Source: an uncultured bacterium
GTDB lineage: Bacteria; Atribacterota; Atribacteria; Atribacterales; Caldatribacteriaceae
DNA: 64,000 nucleotides
Direction: 5' to 3'
NCBI GenBank assembly: GCA_937139415.1
Contig: CAKZPS010000062.1
Span: 1 to 64,000, forward strand
Below the pieces are notes generated by a model. That model did no database searches. It saw only the letters and a list, made by a program, of their open reading frames with translations, and was not told the DNA's origin. A program made the translations under genes and the position numbers. Every line of letters begins with the position of its first letter. The stretch's first letter is position 1. This document shows positions 53,831 through 61,765 of this stretch, piece by piece.

Positions 53831-53857
53831 CGTTAACTTAGTTGGCAGAGGAATGTA

Positions 53858-55462
53858 TTGTCCGAAGATAGAGGAGGCCTAATTGTTTCAATGAGCGATA
53901 TCTTCCAAAGTGGGGTAGTGGATAACTTAGAAAAATTGTTTGAGGTATTACCAGGTTACATTCGAAAATCCTTGGAAGAGCAAGAGAATAGCGACGATTT
54001 GGTGGAAATAATTATGGATTTAGGACGGCCACCGGAAGCACGCTTCAGTAAGAATTTTGTCGTTCTCTCCGATCGAGTGATCGAGAGAGAAGATTTAGAG
54101 TATGTGGTACAAAGAGTAGGGGTATTTACCAAAGATAATCGAGCCGGTATTGAAAGAACCTTACACCGGATTTCTTGTATTCGTAACCGGTTAGGCGAGG
54201 TTGTGGGACTCACCTTACGGGTTGGTCGAGCGGTGTATGGAACGATCGATATTATTCGGGACGTGGTGGTTTCGGGAAAGAATATTTTACTCTTAGGTCC
54301 TCCGGGGGTGGGGAAAACCACGAAACTTCGGGAAATAGCCCGTGTGCTCAGCGATGAATTTCGGAAAAGAGTTATTGTCGTAGATACTTCGAATGAAATT
54401 GCCGGTGACGGCGATATTCCTCACCCCGCTATTGGAAGGGCGAGAAGAATGCAGGTTTCTTCTCCTGAGAAACAACACGATGTAATGATCGAAGCGGTAG
54501 AAAACCATATGCCCGAGGTTATCATTGTGGACGAGATTGGACGAGAAGAAGAAGCAAGAGCGTGTCGAACCATCGCGGAGAGAGGGGTGCAGTTAATTGC
54601 TACGGCGCATGGGAATACCTTGGAGAATCTTCTCCTCAATCCCACTCTCAGTGACCTCGTGGGGGGCATTCAATCGGTCATTTTAAGTGATGAGGAAGCA
54701 CGGAGGAGGGGAACGCAAAAGGCTATTCTTGAGCGAAAAGCAATTCCTACCTTTGATATCGTGATCGAATTGAGAGATAGAGATACTCTGGGGATTTACC
54801 ATAATACTGCTCAAGCGGTAGATTTTCTCTTGCGGGGGTATGATCCTCGGCCCGAGATTCGCCGCAAAACCAAGGAGGGGGGTATCCAGGTTCTCCGCGA
54901 AGAGATCCCCCAAGAAGCCAACTTCTCCTCGAGAGAAATGGATACGGAAAAAAGGCTGTTGATAGAAGCTTCCGAGGGGAAGATGTTACGGGTGTACCTC
55001 TTTGCGGTAAGCAAGAATTACGTTGAACGAGCTATCGCTCAACTTCGTGTCCCTCTGGAAGTAGCGGGAGATTTGAGCATGGCCGATATGGTGTTGACTC
55101 TGAAGAGTCGGTATCGGAAACGAGTGGGAAAGCTGAAAGAGGCCGAGAATCGAGGTATACCGGTTCATGTGGTGAGGAGTAATACTTATAGCCAGATCCA
55201 GAAGTTTGTTCAAGATTTATTTGGATATTCGGAGTCTTCCCCGACCCCGTCATCAGAATCTGGCTTAATTGAAGCAGAAAGGGCCGCGCGCTATGTGTTG
55301 AAAGCTGGTGAACCCATGGAGCTCTCGCCACGCAATGCTTTTGTGCGACGTCTTCAACACAAAATTGCCGAACGCTATAACCTGTTTTCGCAGAGTATTG
55401 GCGAAGAGCCTTTTCGACGGGTAATCATTTATCCACAAGTTCCCCGAGGGAAGAATGAATAA
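53858..55462 (+). CDS. AAA ATPase with C-terminal R3H domain (SpoIIIAA/Ycf45-like)
   Basis: A 534-residue cytoplasmic ATPase. Walker A is GPPGVGKTTK at about 147-156, Walker B VIIVDEIGREEEA at about 221-233, and an Arg-rich C-terminal R3H-type domain (about 480-530, with LSPRNAFVRRLQHKIAERY) that would bind single-stranded nucleic acid. This architecture is shared with Ycf45-like proteins and resembles SpoIIIAA ATPases; the function is not established. Either TTG 53858 (AGAGGA 6 nt upstream) or ATG 53891 could be the start. It overlaps tmk by 8 nt and heads the tmk-darA-holB-ricT group. Confidence 0.85.
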   Translation: MSEDRGGLIVSMSDIFQSGVVDNLEKLFEVLPGYIRKSLEEQENSDDLVEIIMDLGRPPEARFSKNFVVLSDRVIEREDLEYVVQRVGVFTKDNRAGIERTLHRISCIRNRLGEVVGLTLRVGRAVYGTIDIIRDVVVSGKNILLLGPPGVGKTTKLREIARVLSDEFRKRVIVVDTSNEIAGDGDIPHPAIGRARRMQVSSPEKQHDVMIEAVENHMPEVIIVDEIGREEEARACRTIAERGVQLIATAHGNTLENLLLNPTLSDLVGGIQSVILSDEEARRRGTQKAILERKAIPTFDIVIELRDRDTLGIYHNTAQAVDFLLRGYDPRPEIRRKTKEGGIQVLREEIPQEANFSSREMDTEKRLLIEASEGKMLRVYLFAVSKNYVERAIAQLRVPLEVAGDLSMADMVLTLKSRYRKRVGKLKEAENRGIPVHVVRSNTYSQIQKFVQDLFGYSESSPTPSSESGLIEAERAARYVLKAGEPMELSPRNAFVRRLQHKIAERYNLFSQSIGEEPFRRVIIYPQVPRGKNE

Positions 55463-56111
55463 GTGGCCCGGGTTTTTTGTTACTTTTGAGGGAATTGAGG
55501 GAAGTGGAAAAACTACCCATGCTCGGCGACTATGGCGTTTTTTGGAAGGAGAGGGCGTAACTTGTCTTTTGACTCATGAACCGGGAGGAACGCCGCTCGG
55601 AGAGAAGCTCAGAAACATTCTCTTAGATCCGGCTACCGGTGATATCGATGGCTTAACTGAAGCGTTGTTATTCAGTGCTTCGCGGTGTGAACACGTACAG
55701 AAGGTTATCCTTCCGGCGCTTTACGAAGGAAAAGTGGTCATTTGTGTACGCTATACCGATTCTACCATTGCCTATCAGGGTCATGGGAGAGGTGTTTCGC
55801 AGTCGCTACTTTACTTACTGAATGAAGTAACTACGAAAGCCGTTTACCCTGACTTTACCATCCTTTTAGATGTGGAACCTGAGCAGGGTGTCCGCAGATC
55901 TTTGGCTGCTACCGAGAGAGGAGAGCTTCGATTTGAAGAAGAGTTTGTGAAGAAGCAAGGTGTGCTCGAAAATATACGCGCGGGATATCTGGAAATAGCG
56001 AAGAATGACTCACAGCGTTTTTTGGTCATATCCACTACTGAGCGATCGAAAGAGGAAGTGTTTGAGATTATTAAGAGTGAAATATGGCGGAGATTAAAGG
56101 AAAGGAGGTAG
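55455..56111 (+). CDS. tmk: Thymidylate kinase (with altered DR motifs)
   Basis: A 218-residue dTMP kinase that makes dTDP. The P-loop GIEGSGKT is at about 13-20, HEPGGTPLGEKLR at about 41-53, and TIAYQGHGRG at about 104-113. Two conserved motifs depart from the family: the usual DR[YH] following strand 4 reads ICVRYTDS (Val98 in place of Asp), and the lid DRxE-type Asp in the ERGELRFEEE stretch is missing. The first Arg that contacts the dTMP phosphate is kept. It overlaps the R3H ATPase gene by 8 nt and precedes darA by 4 nt. The family call is secure; full activity is uncertain. Confidence 0.88.
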   Translation: MNKWPGFFVTFEGIEGSGKTTHARRLWRFLEGEGVTCLLTHEPGGTPLGEKLRNILLDPATGDIDGLTEALLFSASRCEHVQKVILPALYEGKVVICVRYTDSTIAYQGHGRGVSQSLLYLLNEVTTKAVYPDFTILLDVEPEQGVRRSLAATERGELRFEEEFVKKQGVLENIRAGYLEIAKNDSQRFLVISTTERSKEEVFEIIKSEIWRRLKERR

Positions 56112-56115
56112 TGGC

Positions 56116-56460
56116 GTGATTTTCACTCCTACTTTACTCCTTATTTGTGTGGTGAAAGATCAAGATGCGGGAAAGCTGATGGACCTTTTACGAGAAAAGG
56201 GAATCTCCTTTACCAAACTGGCCTCAACCGGCGGCTTTTTGCGGGAGGGAAACACTACCTTTTTAATCGGCATCGATGAAGCAAAGAAGGAAGAAGTGCG
56301 AAAAATCATTCGGGAAACTTGTGGTCACCGAGAAGAAATGGTAGAGGCGTCTATGCCAGTGAACGAACCCTTAGGTCCTTTTGTTCCCCAGAGAGTAAAA
56401 GTGACCAAGGGGGGAGGAGTATTGTTTGAGATTCCCATTCACTATTATGAAAAATTTTAG
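56116..56460 (+). CDS. Cyclic-di-AMP receptor, PII-like (DarA/PstA/YaaQ family)
   Basis: A 114-residue PII-like trimeric protein that binds cyclic-di-AMP. The conserved TKLASTGGFLREGNTTFLIG and the C-terminal region VFEIP-type ending (VLFEIPIHYYEKF) mark the family (formerly DUF970, COG3870). GTG 56116 has AAGGAGG upstream. In Bacillus the gene lies beside tmk and holB, and the same order is kept here. The downstream target in any bacterium is unclear. Its presence implies cyclic-di-AMP signalling in this organism, alongside the c-di-GMP enzymes elsewhere in the window. Confidence 0.93.
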   Translation: MIFTPTLLLICVVKDQDAGKLMDLLREKGISFTKLASTGGFLREGNTTFLIGIDEAKKEEVRKIIRETCGHREEMVEASMPVNEPLGPFVPQRVKVTKGGGVLFEIPIHYYEKF

Positions 56461-56472
56461 CGTTGTGTTGCC

Positions 56473-57480
56473 ATGAGTTGGCAAGATGTCTATGGACATC
56501 ACGGGCAGAAACAGTTTTTCGCCAAAGTCCTTGCCTCCCGAAAGATTGCCCATGCCTATCTTTTTTTCGGTCCTGTAGCTTCAGGGAAGAAGTTTTTTGC
56601 CCTCGAATTAGCACGAACTTTGCTTTGTCTTGCGCCTCAGGAAAACAATAGTTGTGGAACGTGTGAGAGTTGTCGCCTTTTCTCTTCTGGGACACATCCT
56701 GATTTTATTGCTCTTTCTCCCGAGGAGAATTCGATCAAGATTGAGAGAGTTCGAGAATTTATAAAGAATATGTATTTGCAGAGGGTAATGTCTCCCTATA
56801 AAGTTGGACTAGTATTCGAGGTAGAAAAACTCACTGAAGAGGCGAGTAACTGTCTCTTAAAAACCGTAGAAGAACCCCCTCATGAGAGTGTGATTATTCT
56901 GACTACTTCTCAGCTTCATTCCCTTTTGCCGACCATTGTTTCTCGTTGTCAGTTGGTGAAATTTTCTTCTCGTTCTTTTGAGGAGGTAAGACAATATCTC
57001 GTAGAAAAGGTTGGTGTGGAGGAGACACGAGCCATTCGGGCAGCCTCGCTTGCGATGGGGAGTATCGATGAAGCGCTTCAAATTCTCGCAGGTAAGCAAG
57101 GGAAGTATGAACAGTTTTTTCGCTTTTGGGAAGATTTTAAGAGAGGGGGTAAGGTAACACCCGCATTTCGTGAGTTCAGTGCACTTTCTCCTCAGGAATT
57201 GGTCTCTGCTTTGGTGTTTTTTGAGGGTTACCTGCGAGAAGTCTTTTGGTATAGAATAATGTCGGAAGGGACTTCACACTTTCTCCTCCCAAGAGAATGG
57301 GAAGGCATAGTGAAAGAAGATTCGGAACGTTTCTCTTTTTTCACGCTTATTCGTATGATCGAACTTCTTGAAGAGGCGATTGAAGATCTCACTTGGCATG
57401 TGCAACAGGATATTGTTGTAACGTGCTTTTTGCTTGCGTTGAGAGGTGAAATAGGTCATGAGCTATGCAGTGGGTATTAA
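56473..57480 (+). CDS. holB: DNA polymerase III delta' subunit
   Basis: A 335-residue clamp-loader subunit. It shows an AAA+ fold with a degenerate P-loop GPVASGKK (no Thr, as usual for delta'), a zinc-binding C-x2-C-x2-C set in CGTCESCRLF, and the sensor/arginine-finger region in LPTIVSRCQLVKF (SRC motif). It helps load the sliding clamp in replication. The position after tmk and darA and before ricT matches the Bacillus cluster. It overlaps ricT by 23 nt. Confidence 0.93.
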   Translation: MSWQDVYGHHGQKQFFAKVLASRKIAHAYLFFGPVASGKKFFALELARTLLCLAPQENNSCGTCESCRLFSSGTHPDFIALSPEENSIKIERVREFIKNMYLQRVMSPYKVGLVFEVEKLTEEASNCLLKTVEEPPHESVIILTTSQLHSLLPTIVSRCQLVKFSSRSFEEVRQYLVEKVGVEETRAIRAASLAMGSIDEALQILAGKQGKYEQFFRFWEDFKRGGKVTPAFREFSALSPQELVSALVFFEGYLREVFWYRIMSEGTSHFLLPREWEGIVKEDSERFSFFTLIRMIELLEEAIEDLTWHVQQDIVVTCFLLALRGEIGHELCSGY

Positions 57481-58252
57481 ATTTGAGGATAATCCCAAAA
57501 CGTATTATTTCCATACCCGGGGTATTTCCTTGGGATTAAAGGATAAATGCGTGGTTGAAACAGTCTTAGGTTTAGAAATAGGAGAGGTGGTGAAAAAACC
57601 CTTTCCGGTAGATGAAGGAGCCACTCTGAAGCCGGTAATTCGCAAAGCCTTAGAAATAGACTTGGTACAGTGGAAAATGAATCGGGAGAAGGAAAAAGAC
57701 GCTCTCCTCATCGCCAAGTCTATGGTTTTACAGGATGAACTTCCCATGAAGCTCCTTCGGGCTCACTATACTCTTGATCGGGGAAAACTGATTTTTTACT
57801 TCGGTTCTGAAGAGAGAATCGATTTTCGACATCTGGTAAAAGATTTAGCTGCGATTTTTCGTACTCGCATTGAAATGAGACAAATAGGAGTAAGAGATGA
57901 AGCTCGAATGTTTGGGGGATGTGGTATGTGTGGGCGAGAACTTTGTTGTAGTACGTTTCTCGCCAATTTCGATCCTATATCCATAAAAATGGCGAAAGAG
58001 CAGAACTTGGTCTTGAATTCGACCAAGATTTCCGGTGCCTGTGGTCGTTTGATGTGTTGCTTAGCTTTCGAATACCATTTGTACCAGCGATTATTGTATC
58101 GATTGCCCAAAAAGGAGAGTAAAATTCTCACCCCCCTTGGACCGGCCAAGGTATTAGAAGTTAACGTTTTTAAGGATAGCATTTGTCTCCGTTTGGAGGA
58201 CGGGAGGGAGATAGAGATCAACGAGGAAGAATACGATCGGTACTTCTTATAA
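57458..58252 (+). CDS. PSP1-domain protein, RicT (YaaT) family
   Basis: A 264-residue protein with the PSP1 domain. Clustered cysteines are C155, C158, C163 and C164 in GGCGMCGRELCC, and three more in GACGRLMCC, the set that binds Fe-S clusters in the Bacillus RicA-RicF-RicT (Y-) complex. In Bacillus that complex helps RNase Y process polycistronic RNAs and affects sporulation and competence phosphorelays. RicA and RicF genes are not next to it. It overlaps holB by 23 nt. The N-terminal VGIKFEDNPKTYYF is typical. The tmk-darA-holB-ricT order is Firmicutes-like. Confidence 0.92.
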   Translation: MSYAVGIKFEDNPKTYYFHTRGISLGLKDKCVVETVLGLEIGEVVKKPFPVDEGATLKPVIRKALEIDLVQWKMNREKEKDALLIAKSMVLQDELPMKLLRAHYTLDRGKLIFYFGSEERIDFRHLVKDLAAIFRTRIEMRQIGVRDEARMFGGCGMCGRELCCSTFLANFDPISIKMAKEQNLVLNSTKISGACGRLMCCLAFEYHLYQRLLYRLPKKESKILTPLGPAKVLEVNVFKDSICLRLEDGREIEINEEEYDRYFL

Positions 58253-58319
58253 AGGAACTTTTGAACAAGATACTGAATAGTATTTCTGGTGAAAGGTGAC
58301 GACGTGGAAGGTGATCATC

Positions 58320-58916
58320 ATGAATCGAACTGAAGTGAGGTCTTTACCGGTATCAGGGGTAGAAGATGCGATATGGTTTGAACAGAAAATCAAGGAATGC
58401 GAAAAAAATTTGTTTCGTTTTGCTTTTCACTTAACAGGCAATAAGGAAAAAGCGGAGGATTTGGTTCAAGAAACCTTTTTACGTGCCTTCCAATATCGTC
58501 ATAGCTATGATCACACGCGTTCCTTTGAGAATTGGGTATATGCCATTTTGTTCAATGTTTACCGTCAGCGTTCAAGAAAGGAACGAATTATCCGGTTTAT
58601 TATCCCCTGGCGGTCCCAAGATGATGAGGAGGAACGATTTGAGGATTGCCTCGAATGGGAGGGAGACGACCCCGAGAAATTCACCCTTAAGAAACAGGTG
58701 TTGCGCGATTTATATGCGATCATCGAAAAGCTTCCTACCCCGATGAAAGAAGTGATGGTCCTCTGCGATTTCATGGACTATTCCTATGAAGAAGCGAGCG
58801 AAATTGCTCGTTGTCCTATCGGAACAGTTCGTTCTCGTTTGCACCGAGCACGTAAGTTGGTGAGAGCGAGATTAGAAGAAGTTTATGGAGAGGAGATCCT
58901 TTCCTTGTGGAGTTGA
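58320..58916 (+). CDS. ECF-type RNA polymerase sigma factor (RpoE-like)
   Basis: A 198-residue extracytoplasmic-function sigma factor. Region 2 spans about residues 25-95 (FRFAFHLTGNKEKAEDLVQETFLRAF) and region 4 about 135-190 (YSYEEASEIARCPIGTVRSRLHRARK, with the helix-turn-helix). ATG 58320 follows GGAAGGTGAT and is preferred over GTG 58296. The gene is followed by an anti-sigma factor, an RseB-like protein and an HtrA protease, so it is probably activated by envelope stress. It inserts into the tmk-ricT-rsmI neighbourhood. Confidence 0.93.
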   Translation: MNRTEVRSLPVSGVEDAIWFEQKIKECEKNLFRFAFHLTGNKEKAEDLVQETFLRAFQYRHSYDHTRSFENWVYAILFNVYRQRSRKERIIRFIIPWRSQDDEEERFEDCLEWEGDDPEKFTLKKQVLRDLYAIIEKLPTPMKEVMVLCDFMDYSYEEASEIARCPIGTVRSRLHRARKLVRARLEEVYGEEILSLWS

Positions 58917-58923
58917 GCGAAGT

Positions 58924-59382
58924 ATGGATTGTGAACGAGTACGTCAAAAGCTTTCTGCCTACATCGATGGAGACCTGACTTTTGCAGAAAAAGAAAGAAT
59001 TGAAGAACACCTCCGTTTTTGCATTTCATGTCAGAAAGAAATGCGAAAGCTCCTTGGACTCAAAAATTTGCTCCGCATCACCTATACCATTTTAGCAATA
59101 GAACCAAAACGAAATTTTTCGTTGCATTGGCAAGAAGTGCTTCAACGCAAAAGTTGGCAAAGAGCGTTTCTCTTCTCCTTGACTTCGTTGGTGATTGTTG
59201 TCTCCCTTTGTGGATTAGTGATGTGGCGTAACGCCCAAGAGGAAGTCAAGGGGTTGCGAGAGGAAATGGTCTCGGTTGTTGCCTTGAGTGACGGTGACTT
59301 GGATCTTGACCGAAATGACCTCCATGCTTTTCATCATTCGGTAAAAGTTGTGGAATTCGTGGAATTTTTCCCAGAGAGATAG
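58924..59382 (+). CDS. Zinc-finger anti-sigma factor (RseA/RsiW-like)
   Basis: A 152-residue single-pass membrane protein. The cytoplasmic N-terminus carries the zinc anti-sigma motif Hx3Cx2C in EEHLRFCISCQKE. A membrane segment lies at about 82-100 (RAFLFSLTSLVIVVSLCGLV, shown in part), and the C-terminal 50 residues are periplasmic. It would hold the preceding sigma factor inactive at the membrane until proteolysis. The start is ATG 58924, 7 nt after the sigma stop. The topology and position are those of classic RseA. Confidence 0.88.
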   Translation: MDCERVRQKLSAYIDGDLTFAEKERIEEHLRFCISCQKEMRKLLGLKNLLRITYTILAIEPKRNFSLHWQEVLQRKSWQRAFLFSLTSLVIVVSLCGLVMWRNAQEEVKGLREEMVSVVALSDGDLDLDRNDLHAFHHSVKVVEFVEFFPER

Positions 59383-60360
59383 TTGGCAAAGATGGAATTC
59401 AAAAAGTGGGTCTCGATTCTTTTCATCGTTTTCGTTCTGAGCAGTGTTTTTCCGGGATACGCTACCCCAAAAATTTTAAGTCCTGAAGAAGCCTTTCCGT
59501 TAGTGCGGAGAATTGCCGAGCAGGCGATGAGTAAGACTTACTGGGGAGTGTGGGAGATAAAGAATTACGGGTTGAGAAAACATGAGTTTTATGAAGTCTT
59601 TTGTTACGAGAACCTCGGTTTCGGTTGGAAGAAATTAGGGAACCAAGAAGTTTTTCATGCGAGTATGGGAGGATATCGTTACGTCTTCGATCTCGTCGCC
59701 CAGGAAGTGAAAGGAGTTTATCCCAGTTATGGTCTCTCTTTTTCCCCTCTTAAGGAAGAAGATGTGAATTTAATTCTTGAAAATTATCTCATCGACTTTC
59801 AGAACAATCGGCTTTTCCTCTTTTCTCGGTACAATGGAATGATTGTTTCTTCCTTTGAATTTGATGAAGAAGGTTTCCTTCTGTCCCACTTTTCTTATTT
59901 CCCCGATGGGAAAGTTCGCAAAGAAGGTCGATTTATCTATCGTGATTTTTCTCCTGAATATGGTCAGCTTTCCCCTTATTTCGAACTTATGGAACGTTTT
60001 GCGGAGAGCGGAAGAGAAACAATGGATATCGCTACGGCGGAGAGGAAAAGGATATTTCTTCCCCGCTTACTCCCTCCTGGTTTTGATTTAAGACGGGTGT
60101 ACGTGGCGAAAAGTGGCGGGAATCAATTCTATTACTTGCTGTACAGTGACGGCTTGCAGTATTTCCTCATTACCCAGAGTGCTTATCCGAGAGTATCTTC
60201 TCCCTCTCTCTCTTTGAGGCCGATTTTGGTACAGAGGGAAGAGGAAAATGTGGTATTGGTGGGTGAGAAAGAGGGATTTTATCTCTCCTTTATGGGGAAT
60301 GTGGATCCCGAAATTGGTTCACAAATTTTAAGATCCTTGGAAAGGGAAGGGGGCTTTTAA
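59383..60360 (+). CDS. RseB/MucB-like exported sigma-factor regulator
   Basis: A 325-residue exported protein. A signal peptide (KKWVSILFIVFVLSSVFPGYA) is cleaved near residue 27. The mature part matches the two-domain MucB/RseB layout: an N-terminal beta-rich lipoprotein-like domain (about 40-210) and a C-terminal domain (about 215-325) starting PRLLPPGFDLRRV. In Proteobacteria RseB binds the periplasmic tail of RseA and blocks its cleavage. TTG 59383 and ATG 59392 are both possible starts. It lies directly after the anti-sigma gene and 1 nt before the HtrA gene. Confidence 0.8.
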   Translation: MAKMEFKKWVSILFIVFVLSSVFPGYATPKILSPEEAFPLVRRIAEQAMSKTYWGVWEIKNYGLRKHEFYEVFCYENLGFGWKKLGNQEVFHASMGGYRYVFDLVAQEVKGVYPSYGLSFSPLKEEDVNLILENYLIDFQNNRLFLFSRYNGMIVSSFEFDEEGFLLSHFSYFPDGKVRKEGRFIYRDFSPEYGQLSPYFELMERFAESGRETMDIATAERKRIFLPRLLPPGFDLRRVYVAKSGGNQFYYLLYSDGLQYFLITQSAYPRVSSPSLSLRPILVQREEENVVLVGEKEGFYLSFMGNVDPEIGSQILRSLEREGGF

Positions 60361-60361
60361 T

Positions 60362-61765
60362 ATGATGCGGAGGACGTATTCCGTAGTTTGGTGTATAGCC
60401 ATCTTGTGGTTCTTGTTGGGGAGTAGCGTAGGATACACAGCGATGCCCGTAGTTTCTGACGGTCTGAATGTGGTTGCCGATATTGTCGAGAAGGTGAGCC
60501 CTGCGGTGGTCAATATTGATACCTTGAGAACCAAGGTCTATCGTTCTCCTCTCGCTCCTTTTTTTGATGATCCTTTTTTCCGTTATTTCTTTGGCGATAC
60601 CCAGGAGGAGCGGAGAGTTCCGGTGAAAGGAGTTGGTACTGGTTTTGTGTTCCGTTCCGATGGTTATATTATCACCAATAATCACGTTATTGAGGGCGCT
60701 GAGGAGATCAAAGTCACGTTTAACGATGGAAAGCAGTTTAGTGGTAAAGTAGTTGGGCGAGATCCCTTAACTGATATCGCAGTAATTAGAATCGAAGCCA
60801 GCGAACTTCCCACCATACCGCTCGGGGATTCCGATACTGCGAAAGTAGGTGAATTTGTCATTGCCATTGGGAATCCCTATGGACTTTCTCATACGGTCAC
60901 TACTGGAGTTTTGAGCGCCAAAGGAAGACCGATTTCCGCCGGTGACTCGGGAAGGGAATACGAGAACTTTCTCCAGACCGATGCCGCCATCAACCCGGGA
61001 AATAGCGGTGGTCCACTTCTCAATTTGCAGGGAGAAGTCATCGGCATCAATACCGCTATTTTGCCTTATGCCCAAGGTATCGGCTTTGCCATACCGATTA
61101 ATATGGCTAAATCTATTTTGGAACAATTGATCAACCAAGGGAAAGTTGTGCGGGCATGGCTTGGGGTATTTATCCAGGAAGTGACTCAGGAGATAGCGGA
61201 GAAATTTGGTTTGTCTCAACCTCGAGGGGCCTTAGTTGCAGACATTTCGCCCAATAGTCCTGCGGAGCGGGCAGAGATTAGTCGAGGAGACATTATTCTC
61301 AAGGTAGATGGGCAGGAGACCAATACGATTTCAGAATTACAGAGAGTGGTTCGTAGTCATCGCCCCGGTGACCGAGTGACGGTAGAGATTTGGCGAGAGA
61401 AGAAAACCATGGTGGTGGAAGTTGTCTTAGGTGAGCTCCAAGAAGAAGGAAGCATGACGCCTTCCTGGGGGGTGACCTTGGGAGTAGAAGTACGAGAAAT
61501 TACCCCAGATTTGGTTACTCAGTATGCTCTCAAACGTACGAGTGGAGTTGTGATCGTGGGCATCGAATCTGGGGGTGCAGCCGACCGAGCTGGTTTGAGG
61601 CCAGGGGATGTCATTGTAGAGTGTAATCGAAATGGAATTACTTCGCTCCGCGATTGGGAACAGGCACTTTCTCGAATTCAACCTGGCGAGAGCGTGCTCT
61701 TACTCATTGACCGAGGTGGAAGGACTTATTTTGTTCCCTTAAGGGCGGAGCAGCGGAAGGAATGA
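60362..61765 (+). CDS. HtrA/DegP-type periplasmic serine protease
   Basis: A 467-residue exported protease with two PDZ domains. A signal segment (about 9-26) is followed by the trypsin-like domain with triad His108 (TNNHVIEGA), Asp138 (DPLTDIAVI) and Ser215 (GNSGGPLL). PDZ domains are at about 265-355 (with ISPNSPAERAEISRGDIILKV) and about 370-460 (with IESGGAADRAGLRPGDVIVE). It degrades or refolds damaged envelope proteins. As the last gene of the sigma-anti-sigma-RseB-HtrA set it parallels algU-mucA-mucB-mucD of Pseudomonas. It overlaps rsmI by 4 nt. Confidence 0.94.
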   Translation: MMRRTYSVVWCIAILWFLLGSSVGYTAMPVVSDGLNVVADIVEKVSPAVVNIDTLRTKVYRSPLAPFFDDPFFRYFFGDTQEERRVPVKGVGTGFVFRSDGYIITNNHVIEGAEEIKVTFNDGKQFSGKVVGRDPLTDIAVIRIEASELPTIPLGDSDTAKVGEFVIAIGNPYGLSHTVTTGVLSAKGRPISAGDSGREYENFLQTDAAINPGNSGGPLLNLQGEVIGINTAILPYAQGIGFAIPINMAKSILEQLINQGKVVRAWLGVFIQEVTQEIAEKFGLSQPRGALVADISPNSPAERAEISRGDIILKVDGQETNTISELQRVVRSHRPGDRVTVEIWREKKTMVVEVVLGELQEEGSMTPSWGVTLGVEVREITPDLVTQYALKRTSGVVIVGIESGGAADRAGLRPGDVIVECNRNGITSLRDWEQALSRIQPGESVLLLIDRGGRTYFVPLRAEQRKE

